Below are positions 1-11,327 of a stretch of DNA of 64,000 nt, piece by piece. Both the position numbers and the translations under genes were made by a program. The notes under the pieces are model-generated. The model was not told where the DNA came from. It did no database searches and saw only the letters and a list, made by a program, of their open reading frames with translations. Source of the DNA: Lunularia cruciata (lineage: Eukaryota > Streptophyta > Marchantiopsida > Lunulariales > Lunulariaceae); contig OX419755.1 of assembly GCA_948567375.1 (NCBI GenBank), positions 22,150,517 to 22,214,516 of the forward strand, in the 5' to 3' direction. The stretch's first letter is position 1; each line of letters begins with the position of its first letter.

Positions 1-3000
1 CGCTAAGATATATAAATGCGAAGATGAGAAGTGCCCACGCCCCATGGCTTTCAAGTATGTACAGTATTCTCCTCTTGCTGTCTCTTGGTTTGCTTCCTTG
101 TAGATATTGTATCGATATACCATGACAGTGGACAGCCCTAATTTAGGCTGTTATACGGCCGCTGATAAAGTTCAGTCTGAGTCAGAAGGAATAGCCGCGA
201 TGTGAATGAGAAGTCCATCTCCGCCGGTCCGTAGTAAAAAAAATATTTCTGGCCCGAGACATTGTCCATGAATTCTTGTTGATGGAAGTCAATGTGATTG
301 ACATTGCAGAGCCTACGGCAGCGGAAAAGAGGATGCCCCAATTTGTGACGTTCCTGGATATGAGGACACTCGCATGAAGCTCTTGCGACACGTGTCATTC
401 GTAGATTGTCCGGTAAGACTCCTCAATTGTGCTCAACATCTTACGTTTCCGGATCTGCTTTGCGTTTATCGTCGGAATGCCCAAGCCCTCAAACAGCAGG
501 TCTGGTTGTGGATTGCAGGGTCACGATATTCTCATGGCTACTATGCTCAACGGTGCCGCTATCATGGATGGAGCACTTCTTTTGATTGCAAGCAATGAAA
601 GTTGCCCCCAGCCTCAGACATCCGAGCATCTCGCAGCTGTGGAAATTATGCGCCTTAAGCACATAATTATCCTACAAAACAAGATCGATCTTATCCAAGA
701 AAGTGTAGCGATTAATCAGCACGAGTCAATTCAGAAGTTTATTCAGGTAACGTCTTCTTTTTCCTATGATTTCCGAAGAGGAGTTTGACACATCCTTAAT
801 CAGTGCATTTGCATCAGGAGGTTTCAGAACTTTACTCTTCTTTGCCTCTGGTTAATGCACCATACTCTTCAGGCTTTACTCTTTCCCCAGATGAGGAATT
901 CGTGTTTCCTTGATTCTCGAGTATTGTGCTACATCCAGTCTACGATTAATACCTCCTCTAGCAATTCTATCGGCCGGTCAAATCTGAATGCCAATTCTGG
1001 TACCACGACATGGCAGTACCATTTTGGCGAAGCACTGGAAGAGATGTAAATGAGATAAGAAAGAAACCTGCTTAATTGGCAAATGGAGCCGGTCAAACAG
1101 GAGACCACCAAGCATGCCTCAACAGGTGTCTTTTATGGTCGTTATCACATATACGAGAGAGAGAGTATCTCATGGGGGTCAAAATAGAGTGTACCTGTCT
1201 GGTGGAACCTAGCACCACTAGTAGTGACCTTCCGCACTACGAGGTCAACACTTAACTTTGGAGCGGACAGGGTCGAACAACGCGGGCGAAATTGAGTGCC
1301 CAGTCTTTTTTCGACTGTGGTGCTTGTACAGTCCCTCTTAGACGTTGGGAATCTGCCACCTACATGATACCCGGGGGATACTGACCAACTTCTCAGTATC
1401 CACCAAGAGGCAAAGGATAGCCGATATCCTTGATCATTGAAGGACACACCCTTACTGTCCAAAAGTCGAGTACCGGAATGGCGAGTTATAGTTTGGGAAT
1501 AAGTAAGACACAGACGGTGGGGCTCTTGTGGACAAGATTCCGATACGGTTTACTCTATCTTGACGACTTCTTATCGTGCTCATTTTCAGTCCTCTCCCCT
1601 CAGATCTGACTGACTGTGGCTGTGTCAAAGCACATAATAATAACACTCAAATTTATTATGTCCTGGTTGTTTACAACGGGTTCTGTCTTAACTCTCAAGA
1701 ATATGCGACTGGATCTTCCTTTCTTTGAAGGTTCTTCTGTATCCCCCGTTCTTCTACCGGCTTCTGCTCCAGTCGCTCAAATATGTGCTGGACTATCACA
1801 ACCAGATGGCGTGAAGTCTAAAGTTAGAGCGAATCTTTCTTTTAAGTTTGCAGCAGCTATTAAGAGATCGTTGCTTTCGGATCCTTCCTGAATTATCTCC
1901 TTCGCCAGTAAGCATGCACACATGCGCGCATGCTCATTCAAGGCTTGTGCTATCCTTTAGAGTTCTGCGTTCAACCTCTTCCCTATGTAAACAATATTCG
2001 GTGCGAGGTTTCTACTCTGGGGCGGTGGCATCTTTGCGTGTTATTCACAGGTAGAATTGTTGCCGATCTTATCCTGTAAGAGTACTTCATCAATTAAACC
2101 TTTAAGGTCTGGCATATTCAACCCTCCCAAGCTGCACTTAGGAGGGTTGAATTCACCTTTTCTCCAGTGAGAAGGATTTTTGATCTTTCTGAGAGAAATC
2201 TTTGTAACGGAAGTTTAGTGTTTCTCATGTTTATGCATATTGTATACAAATTCTTCTTTTCTCTCCTGGATAGGTGTAGGATCACACGTCCATGTCTATA
2301 CTGATCTGAGGTACCCCCATGGATTTCACGGGTATCTGCCAGCTTCCAAATCTCGATCATGAAGAACCTCTGTTTGAAGGTTCTCAGCCACATTTACATC
2401 TCAAAATTCCCGAGCGCATGACTCTCAGGAGAGTATGGGACCTCATGCCTACCGTCGAGGAGTAGGAGGGACAGAAAAGGATATCATTGATGCTAGCTTT
2501 TGATTTTTCATTTTGCCAGTTTTCAACGCGTTCTTTTGAATCTCCACTAGTGTTAGTTTGTTGAACCCTCCTATAGCAGAGTTCTTGAGGCTGTTTGACC
2601 ACAGCACCTCGTACTCTACATTCAAAGGGGAAGTTAACGAGATTTCAGTGGGGTACCGGATACACCGTTATGTATGAGACCTCGCACATAATAACGAAAA
2701 TACCTTTATTATTAGTAGTTAAACTGGGGGTTTTGAACTTACTCCACATAGTCCACATGTTCGAATGCTCTTTCTTTCTGTCTTTTCCGTCAGGAAAGGA
2801 TTGCTATCATAGTTACGTTGTCAATTGACACTGATATCCTCTAATGTGCAGGGTACTATCGCTGATGGAGCTCCAGTCGTTCCCATTTCAGCCCAGCTGA
2901 AATATAATGTTGATGTCGTTTGTGAGTACATTGTGAACAAAATTCCTATTCCAGAGCGCAACTTTATCGCCCCCCCAAACATGATTGTTATCAGGTCCTT

Positions 3001-4008
3001 CGATGTCAATAAGCCTGGTGCAGAGGTCGACGAAATCAAAGGAGGGGTTGCTGGAGGCAGTATCCTTCGGGTATGAATTCTGAGAGTCCAGTAAGACCTT
3101 GTAGAGATTTTGCTTTCTACCATCGTAATCGTTGTGTGTAAATACAGCCACTTCGGTCCCAATGAAACTTACTTGAAGTGTCTGGAATGATTTCTCAGCA
3201 CAGCCTTTTAGCCTTTGGCATTATAATCGTTTGACTGGTGTGCTTTTTTCTACCCCTAGGTTAAATTTCCAGGGAATTAAGTATCACGGAGTCAAGAGTG
3301 AACATCCTCTCATTTCTGTAACTAAAAGTGAAGTGCATTCCATGCAGGGGGTTCTAAGAGTGGGCCAGAAGATTGAGGTCAGGCCAGGTATCACAGCCAA
3401 AGATGAGAGTGGGCAGATCAAATGCACTCCGATCTACTCCAGAATTATTTCTTTGTATGCCGAGTATAACGAGCTACAATACGCTGTACCCGGTGGACTT
3501 ATTGGAGTTGGTACTACTATCGATCCTACCTTGACCCGTGCTGATAGGCTTGTGGGGCAAGTCCTGGGAGAAGTCGATGAGTTACCTGACGTCTTCGTGG
3601 AACTCGAGGTATGTAATGCCTCTTGTAGTTCCAACATATTCTTGTACTCTGGGTGATGTTGATCGACAAACACTTGGCTCAAAATCTGATTAAATTTAAC
3701 TCATACAGGTTAACTTTTTCCTATTACGACGACTGTTGGGTGTGAGAACGAAGGGCACAGAGAAACAAGGTAAGGTGTCCAAGTTGACCAAGGGTGAAGT
3801 GCTTATGCTCAACATCGGGTCCATGTCCACCGGTGCAAGAGTTTTGGCCGTGAAGAACGATCTTGCCAAGTTGCAGCTAACATCTCCAGTCTGCACGAGT
3901 AAGGGAGAGAAGGTAGCCTTGAGCAGAAGAGTGGAGAAGCATTGGCGATTAATTGGATGGGGTCAAATACAAGCCGGCATGATGCTCGACGTACCAAAGG
4001 TTGCTTAG
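1..4008 (+). CDS. EIF2G: Translation initiation factor eIF2 gamma subunit (5' partial)
   Basis: This is the GTP-binding subunit of eIF2, which delivers initiator Met-tRNA to the 40S ribosome in the cytosol. Six exons join in phase: 1-54 (cut by the window edge), 310-412, 519-746, 2852-3070, 3348-3608 and 3709-4008, all with GT-AG introns; the stop is TAG at 4006-4008. The first exon contains the Cys-rich zinc-ribbon segment ([11 protein letters not shown]). The G3 motif DCPGHD is split by the intron 413-518; G4 NKIDL and G5 SAQLKY follow, then beta-barrel domain II ([15 protein letters not shown]) and domain III, ending in [16 protein letters not shown]. The protein runs to the expected C-terminus and reads much closer to plant than to animal eIF2-gamma. 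The N-terminal GTPase P-loop lies upstream of the window. No frameshift or missing key residue is seen. Confidence 0.97.
747..2851 (+). other. EIF2G: Long third intron (in this window) of the eIF2-gamma gene
   Basis: This 2.1-kb intron interrupts the gene between the codons for ...KFIQ and GTIADG. It begins GTAACG and ends TGCAG, and is phase 0. The short open frames inside it on both strands resemble nothing I recognise and show no splice logic with neighbouring exons, so I treat it as non-coding intron. Confidence 0.85.
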
Positions 4009-5975
4009 TGAATTACAACCAATTGATTTCTGGTTAAAAGCCAAAAGAAAGCTACTCAAGAAAGGGAATTGAGCCATAGAAAGGAACTTTCCAGAAAGTT
4101 TAGTTCACCGATGTGGATAAGAAGAGAATTGCAGGGATCAATTTTTGTAAAGTGGCGGAGGAAGCAGTACTGCCCTGATGACATATCTTTGTGTAACTCG
4201 AGTGTTTTGACTCATAGTAGGTTGCCCTCATTGGGCTGTTGGGTGTTGCCGACCAGCGCTAGGAAACGTGAGGCGAGTGGATCTCTACCTGTTTCGATAA
4301 TAGTTGAAAAAATGATTACTTCAATTATATGCTGTCTTACCGTCTCGTTTATATGTTTGGTTTCACTTGAGCTTCTCTGCTTTATATGAAGACTTTCATG
4401 GATCGTGACTTCTGCTGCAGTCTGCCAACACGAGCGTATAGACTTGATGATACCTCAGCATTAGCTTTGCAATTCCTTGGCAATCGCTGAAAGAGATGTT
4501 GTAAATAACCGGAGTTCTCTTCAACTGTTTCACTACTTCAACAAACATTCATATGGAGAACGACTCATTCTCGATCGGACTAGGTGGTCCATCTACTCCG
4601 TCGAGCCCCTATAGTGCTACTAGAACAGGAAGGAAATTGAAGCAAGCTAGCATGGAGAGGTCGGTCAGCAACTTTAATCGAGCAAACACACACACACCTA
4701 CACTAATTTCTGCAGAGACTTCTCCGTGAAGCAAATTGTTTGTGCAGGACGATTAGGAGAAACGACGTTCATACTCACCTGGAATGCCTTTCCTGTGTTG
4801 GGGCTGCCTTCACTTGCAGAGCTGGTTTGAACTTTACTGTTGCTTCTCTTGAGTGAAGATCGGCTTAAATCCTGGTACACCTTGATCTGTGATTGAAATC
4901 TCTCTGGAAATATCCACATCTGAATAGGTTGAATTATATGAACTCGTCTCGGCTCTCTACGACTCAACGAAACAAGTCTCTACTCGTAATGTTTTAATGA
5001 TTTGACGTAATGTTTTAATGATTTGATGAAGGCTGTTGAAAGCGTTTAAACCATGGTAAATACAGTCTAATCTGGAAAGAATATCTAGAACCCCGCTGTT
5101 GTATCATTAACGCCATATTTACAGCTATTTAAGTTCAGATATCTCCTCCGGTGTGAGAACATATGTTTCCTGCATCTTAACCCACAAAATTCTCGAATTG
5201 TTAACCTATTTTCTACACTTCCAAAATTGAATCTGCTGACAAAATGTAAATGACACTCGGTATGAAATTCTATAAAACTGGCATAGAGATACATTCTTAG
5301 CAGAATCAGAAGAATGACACCTGAAAATGCTAGTTTCAATGTGTTCTCAAAACTCTTAAAAGTTGGGAGTAACTCCCCTAACTCCTGTATTACTTTCAAC
5401 GAGTTTTATGTGTTGAGTGAAATGTGGATTACTTACTTCACAATGTGGTTGAACCTGTTGAGGAAATTTAAAATATCAAACCCAATAGTACAAATTGTGA
5501 ATCTGTCTCAATCAAGTGAGTAGACTAGCCCAAGATAGAAATTGCACATCAAGGGAAGTCTTTTGACCCCATTTAGCGTTGTGAGGCCAATGCCTCTACC
5601 ATGATAATCGTGATCTAGTGTGTAATCTTTTATTTGTGTAAACTTAGCCAATGTCACTTACTCAACCTCAGACAACTATAGATCGAGAGACAAGATGATG
5701 AGTTTTGTACTCATCATTTTATCATTGCTACTCTTTCTATGTGGTTGGCTTGAGTCAGATATCTCCCACACTCGAAAAGAGACCGGTATGCCAAATGGAA
5801 GAAATATTTAACTTTGCACTCCGACCACAATGCAAGCATTCCCATTTTCCAAATGTAGTTTGTCTTTCTATAGACGTAAAGTTTACATAATTACTCAATG
5901 TCCATATGAACTTAACTTGTGGCTTCAAATAGAGCATGCCACAACACATACGTTTGGGATGCTAATGGATTAATA
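4009..5975. other. Intergenic region downstream of eIF2-gamma, no gene recognised
   Basis: The first part should be 3' untranslated region of eIF2-gamma, but no clear poly(A) signal could be chosen. The rest has only short random open frames. It contains a 21-bp tandem duplication at 4985-5026 and a small hairpin at about 5694-5717, where 8-bp arms ATGATGAG/CTCATCAT flank a 7-nt loop. Confidence 0.6.
4985..5026. repeat. 21-bp tandem duplication
   Basis: Two adjacent identical copies of a unit beginning CGTAATGTTTTAATGATTTG are seen directly. It is a minor local duplication with no obvious function. Confidence 0.9.
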
Positions 5976-6080
5976 TAAGTGTAGAAGGCGACCACATAGA
6001 ACACATGAAGGATGGAAAGACCCCATCAAGCCGCACAAGGGAGAGACAAAAGAGGTAAAATGTGGCTAGGCCCCAATAGT
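5976..6080 (-). repeat. LINE 3'-tail-like dispersed repeat (copy 1)
   Basis: Read on the minus strand this segment contains TTGTCTCTCCCTTG, CGGCTTGATGGGGTC and GGTCGCCTT in that order. The same order recurs on the plus strand at 27361-27450. Because it lies just past the C-terminal end of the minus-strand LINE, it is best read as that LINE's 3' untranslated tail. Confidence 0.6.
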
Positions 6081-6171
6081 ATTGACATGAGAAATCTGCC
6101 CTACTGCACCTAAGATATCCGAGCTATGCAAGTCGTAAGGTAGACAAAATATTTGAGCATCCCAAGAAGCA

Positions 6172-6690
6172 TCACTTAGAGTGATTGCTCTCCAATGGAT
6201 TGCACAAGCCAAATGCTCTATGTAGAGCAATGGACACACGTTGTCTAAAGTATGCTAAAAAATATGAGAGGGAGAGTGGTACCCCTTCACGTCTAATATG
6301 ATAATCTCTTGTGCACTCCTTGACAAACGTGTCAAATGTTGTGTTCATTGCTCCATATATCTCCAAAGCTAGAGGAACAAAGAGGTGACCTTGCTGCATA
6401 CCTCTATACTTGAAGACCTTGCATGCTACTGCTTCGTTTGCCGCCCATCCAAGAAGATGAGTAATCATTCCCTCCAAAATTGAATCACACGAAGGGTTTG
6501 TAACCACAACATCCGCCATTATCACTTGATCATCTCAGACCAAGTATAAGTTTGCTCTAACACGTGTTGAATGCAAAGAATATGAATGCTCCTTCCAAGC
6601 AAGGTATCCATTTTCTCATGCCATAGCAAACATTATATCCCTGATGGCATCATGGGTAGCTATCTTTTGTCCTCCACAAGGACATCATGT
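6172..6690 (-). pseudogene. LINE C-terminal zinc-knuckle plus restriction-like endonuclease remnant
   Basis: On the minus strand a CPCG motif is followed by THDAIRDIMFAMA, then a segment reading VRANLYLV, a stop, DDQVIMADVVVTNP, and later AVACKVFKY. The order Cys-x-Cys...His, then R-x-D/N-L...D-V-V-V...K-x-x-K-Y is what is known for restriction-like endonucleases at the C-terminus of R2-type LINE proteins. The putative first catalytic Asp reads Asn (VRAN). At least two in-frame stops are present, so the piece is dead. It ends near QRVSIALHRAFG, typical of the C-terminal tail of this RT family. Confidence 0.65.
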
Positions 6691-7222
6691 CATATGGACC
6701 GTTACTATATCTAGTGTAGAACCACACTCACAAGTGAATAACAAAGATGCAAACAGGTGGACCAAACCTAGGTGGAACCTCATTGTTGTAGAGAAAGTGG
6801 CTGGTACGAGTTAGAATGCCCTAATCCATGGTAGAGCTAGGATTCAAGAGCTTGCACTCTTGCCGGAGCAAGAGCAAAGATGTGCTCTAGTGGCATGAGG
6901 AATGGATGAGTCAACTAAGAGAGAATATAATATATGTTAACACTATTGCTCCATCAAGGAAGATTGCAAACCTCTAGTCCAATTTGACAATACTGAAGCA
7001 AAGGATGGAAGGTACTCATGTGCCCATGGACATAGACCATCTCTCATCTGCCATAAAAACACCTAGAAAGAAAAGGATCCCTCCTCCACCTCAGTCACAT
7101 ATGTCTCCAAAACTAGCCCATCAGTAACTACAAAATGGGAGGAAATTAGGGGTGCCAAGAGAGCCTAATACCCAAAAATGCTATAAGTGCCATCTCTTCC
7201 ATAGATAACAAGCCTACCTCCC

Positions 7223-7472
7223 TCATAAGATTAGTAGAGATGTTTGTCTATATTCCAAATCCCCCATCACACACTCAAATGCCCTTGGTCCCATGATATC
7301 ACCAAAGGCTTCCATAATCCTCCTATCAAAAGCTCTCAGACGTGATAAGAAAGTCAAGGAAGAGGGAATTGTGCGGAGAAGGTAAGTATAGGAGAGTATA
7401 CCAAATGCCACTTGCCAATCTCCTACTAGAGGAAGGTCATCTACATGGAGAATATTCTCTACAAGGGCAATG
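7223..7472 (-). pseudogene. LINE post-RT region fragment
   Basis: The minus-strand frame contains VENILHVDDLPLVGDWQVAF, and then a GPRAFE block, which belong to the conserved region between RT and zinc knuckle in this LINE group. Removing the solo LTR and one copy of its target duplication makes this piece directly contiguous with the RT fragment on the other side, though a frameshift separates the two frames. Confidence 0.65.
7468..7472. repeat. Target-site duplication CAATG (left copy)
   Basis: CAATG directly precedes the LTR start TGTAAT and is repeated exactly after the LTR end at 8215-8219. Confidence 0.9.
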
Positions 7473-8214
7473 TGTAATATCAAGAGCTAGCCATATGATC
7501 TAGATGTGAAATTCAATTTGTTAACATCAAGAATGTTGTTATACATGATGGTCAAGATAGATCAGATAGAAGTATCACCAAAAGAGTACTTCTACTAATA
7601 GAGCAAAAACCGAAATAGACTTAAGAACCTTAGAACCAATAGCTAAACATATGATTTAAAGGTGAAAATTGGTTTGGTAACATCTGGAAGGATGTTACAC
7701 ATGATGGATTAAACAGATCAGAAAGAGGTATCACCAAAAGGGGACTTTTACGAATAGAGTAGAAACCAAAATATGCTTAAATCTTTGAAAGCAATTTCGG
7801 AGGCCTAAACTGATGCATTAAGCCTTGAAAAAGGTCTTGAAAATGTGTAGATTCCCCCCCAATGGAGGAAAGGTTTTCCTTCCTTCCCCCTGGTTTTTCT
7901 TGTCAAGAGCTTTCCAATGGTACCTTACGTGATTATGAGACTCCTACAAGAAGATTCCCTAAAATATTCCCTCTAATCAAAGCTTGTTTGACCAACCAGA
8001 TAGGACCTAGACCGACATATCACCCATCCAAGTAAGTAATCCAAGGATGGAGCTTGCTGACATGTCACCTATCTATGTGTCTAATCCTATGGTGGAGCTT
8101 CCTTGGAGGAGATCTTCTTTGTCTATATAATAAAGAGAAGGTGCTCCTTTGGGGCACCAAATGTTGAATGTGTAATCTGTGTTTTCTCTCTTCTCTTGTC
8201 CTCGGAGTATTACA
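7473..8214 (+). mobile_element. Solo LTR of retrotransposon family A
   Basis: This 742-bp segment is closely similar to the two LTRs of the element at 39158-45809. It starts TGTAAT and ends ATTACA, the family's inverted termini, and contains the same TATA-like CTATATAATAAAG near its end. It is flanked by the perfect 5-bp direct repeat CAATG and has no internal domain, primer-binding site or polypurine tract, so it is a solo LTR. It sits inside the older LINE. Confidence 0.95.
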
Positions 8215-8219
8215 CAATG
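8215..8219. repeat. Target-site duplication CAATG (right copy)
   Basis: This is the exact match of 7468-7472, bracketing the solo LTR. Confidence 0.9.
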
Positions 8220-9272
8220 TCTAAGAAGCATGTGAAAAAAATCCTTGGATCCTTCTAGCACTCCAAGAATATGTAATCCATATGTAGATGTGACATAAGC
8301 CTCTAGAAGCTCAAGATGAGAAGGAATACCTGAAGGGGACCATGCTCTACACTTTGACACCTTGACTCTCAAGCCTAAAAGATGTAACTTGGTAGTCAAG
8401 TGATCAAAGGTCTGCTTAATCTGATCTATAGGGCCCATAATGTGGGTATTGTCTACTAAGGAGAGAAATATACAACCTCATATGGCCAAAGTAGTAGATA
8501 AGAGAGCTTTGAAGTGAGCCATGGCAATCAAAGGTCTCCCTAAAGGATCTCCTTGTCTTATATCAACAATTGACTCCAAGAAGGTGACTCCTTCTTGTGA
8601 CCATCCATATTGGTAGTAAAGGGAAGCAAGAGAGCCATAGAATGATTGCATAAAAGGAATGAGACTCGCCAAGGATCCACTAGCCTCCTATGCTCTCTGA
8701 AAATGGATGCCCAAGAGATGCTATTAAAAGCGTTCTCACCTATAGGACAACCCATTCCACATGGATATCTAAGAGTGCCATGATGCATAAGAAAATAGCC
8801 TTGCAACCTCTAGGTGTAGCTACTCCAAATTGATGTGGATTGAGGTGCTCTCGGAAGTGAGATTGATGTTGAAGAAAAATGGTGCAACTGACCAAGCACA
8901 AAAAGATCCCTCCAATAGCAATTGGTCTAATGGTCCTTGAACCCTTCTCTATTAAGAGAAGTTGACTAGCCCTTAATACTTGACTAATTGACTAGGAATA
9001 TATCCCCTTGTTACTACTACAACCATTTGAAACAACTTTGTAAATCCACTAGAAGGATAATCTGCCTAAAATTAATCTCTAAGATGCTCATATACTATCC
9101 CTGACAAGCCTTCTAAGGAGAAGCAAGGGGTAGTGTACAACACTTGTGCAAAAAGCAACCTATCAAGACATAAAAGCTGCTTAGGCTGATAATCTAAGAC
9201 CTCTAATGATACTCCCTCTCCTGCCATAGGATGTAGTGAGATATTCTCATCAATGAGACTAGCCAAAGACAA
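8216..9272 (-). pseudogene. LINE reverse transcriptase remnant
   Basis: Read on the minus strand in several frames this shows, in order, GLSGIVYEHLRD, ENAFNSISWASIFRE (motif A region), IRQGDPLG (motif B) and LVDNTHIMGP at the position of the catalytic xADD motif (motif C), then LLGLRVKVSKCRAWSPSGIP. The second catalytic aspartate reads Asn and the motif A aspartate is also lost. Frameshifts separate the blocks. The family belongs to non-LTR reverse transcriptases. No function remains. Confidence 0.75.
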
Positions 9273-9663
9273 AGGGTGTAATGCTTGTGCTGCTCTCCTA
9301 AACTCTCCCGTTTGATCTAGTGTTCTACATCGTCGTAATCAAGGGGAACTCTATGGTATCTTGTGGTAGAATCTATCTCCTAACACATGTAGCACTAACC
9401 TACTCCTCCTATAGGGTAACACAATACTCCACTCGGAATTGATGAAATCTAACAGCCACCTCTCTATGCCCCATACGCCCTCCACTAGCATAACAAAGGC
9501 ACCATCGAGGGAGTAAGAGGAATAAGAACCATGCTGACTTGTCCAATTGATAGGCAAAAAGCTTTTCTAGCCTCATCATGGAGTGTACGGGGTAGCCTAT
9601 GGAATAGACGTGGACATGGAATACTAGTCTCAAATAAACCCAAGTTACAACCCGCCTAAGATG

Positions 9664-9963
9664 CTACCACTCCCATGACTCAATTGATATCCCAAGAACG
9701 GTCAATGAAGAGATAGAAGAAGCATACGTAATCTTGAGTGTCACCGTTGTTGATGTGGTTGCTTGCTTCACGTCAGCATCCCAAGTGGTCCAATCATAGT
9801 CCTTGTGCATCCTTCCCACATGGGTCTTTACTCCTTGTGAGGTAAAGTGCCAATGATACATCGGGCATGGTGTGTCCCGAGCCGCTTTGGGCGGCCCACA
9901 TAGGAAAGTGTAGCCATGGCTAGCACAAGAATAACGATCATAACACATGATGGTCTTCTCCAT
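9664..9963 (-). pseudogene. LINE N-terminal region with C2H2-like zinc finger
   Basis: A 99-codon minus-strand frame contains CPMYHWHFTSQGVKTHVGRM followed by His. This is a C2H2 finger pattern of the CPxC...F...GxxxHxxxxH type seen at the N-terminus of R2-like LINE proteins, with the second zinc Cys changed to Tyr. It precedes the RT blocks on the same strand. The frame between 9351 and 9633 probably continues the same protein but is shifted and not recognisable. Confidence 0.55.
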
Positions 9964-9970
9964 ATCTCTC

Positions 9971-11327
9971 CATACCTACAAAACCGCAACCCCTCACGTT
10001 TCAACTCACATGAGTAAATACAATCTCTTCAAACTCTAAAAATTAAAAACTCTCATAACTTCCGATTTCCATCTCAAAATTTTTGAAACTAAGTTCCCAT
10101 GGAACTCAAACATAAATTCCAAGGGATTAGAAATGAAAATTCACGACCTATCACTCTCAATGGGAAGTAATCACTTTAAATCCTAAAAGTACTCATAACT
10201 TTCCACCCTCTTCTTCATTGCATTCAATCTACATATGAATGGAATCGAAATTTGAAAAACAAACAGAATTTACTATTCATTCATGTGATGTATGCATATG
10301 AACTCTCTAAAACTCTAGAATATCCTTTTCATACGGTGCCTCTTTCCCTCTCTCTCGTCCAATCCCTTCTAGTCTTTAACAATATTCATTTAAGTTATTG
10401 ATTTGGGTTAGTAATCAATAACACTAATCAACATGGTAGATAGAAACATCAATATGGGTAGTCTCTATTGTACTTCCAAAATGAACCTGATATCTTTTAA
10501 GTGTGATCTTTAGGACCAATAAACTCCTTAAGTTCTAGAGTCGTTTAGAAGTTATCAAATCGCCTCTTCGCAATATTGCGACATTCTTCTCAGGTGGGCA
10601 CTGATGAAGAAGTGCCTCACGACTTCTCTAGTTACAAGGACTATTAGACTGCTTCATACATTATAGGTTGAAATGTTTTGTACTCTATATGTTTTAAGTA
10701 TACTTTGCTATATACAAGATACACCCACACTCATTGAAACATGCTTATGGATGGTATTAGAATGAAAAAAAACTCACGTCTTCATTTTATAGATCTAAAA
10801 CTATATTGAGTTCAACATCAACTAGAAAGAACAATTTTTAGTATTTTGTATGTTCTTGTATCTGGACGTCCTTATGTTACTTCTCCATTTGCAATGAAGG
10901 AAATAACATTGCTAACATATAAAGATTTAAGTGCTATGAATTGTTATCGTTTTAATAACAATATTCAGTCTTCTTCTCAGAGCTCGCCAGCTGTCGGTAA
11001 TCCAAAGCGGGATCCGACATTGCCCGTTCCCGAGAACCTAGCCGGAAAGCCCCCCTCCTCCTCACAGTACTGCAGGAGGCGCTCGAAAAGGAGAAAACAG
11101 GAACTCGTTCTACTGCACTGTATGTGTGATTGAAGCAATCGACCAGCACATACGCTTTCATCGACATAATGGTGATCAGCGAACAAAGAGAATCAAATTT
11201 CAAGTCACCATCCACGAAGAAGGATTCAGCGTTTTGGAAATCGGAGAAGTATTGGTGAATTGGATAGATAGCCCGGCGACCGGGCAGATCGATCTGGTGG
11301 TATTATTGTGAGGAGAAGGGAGGAGCG
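9971..11327. other. Intergenic region and presumed membrin promoter / 5' UTR
   Basis: No gene or repeat is recognised between the LINE and the membrin start codon. The first 900 bases are AT-rich. From about 10980 the GC content rises, as expected for the promoter and 5' UTR of the following gene. No convincing TATA box was chosen. Confidence 0.5.

Larger units (their letters stand above)
6080..9970 (-). mobile_element. Degenerate non-LTR retrotransposon (LINE), probably restriction-like-endonuclease type
   Basis: Broken reading frames on the minus strand line up as one element. From N- to C-terminus they are a C2H2-like zinc finger (about 9.88-9.81 kb), a reverse transcriptase (about 9.27-8.22 kb), a conserved post-RT region (7.48-7.22 kb), a CPCG...H zinc-knuckle-like motif (about 6.68 kb) and a C-terminal domain resembling a restriction-like endonuclease (6.55-6.17 kb). 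Frameshifts and stops interrupt it throughout, and it is split by a solo LTR at 7473-8214. The architecture matches the R2/NeSL/CRE-type LINEs rather than the L1 or RTE types common in seed plants. Boundaries are approximate, since neither a 5' end nor a target duplication was identified. Confidence 0.75.

Noticed and set aside
2821..3162. Minus-strand frames opposite the eIF2-gamma exons
   Set aside because: They are antisense shadows of a well-conserved plus-strand coding exon.
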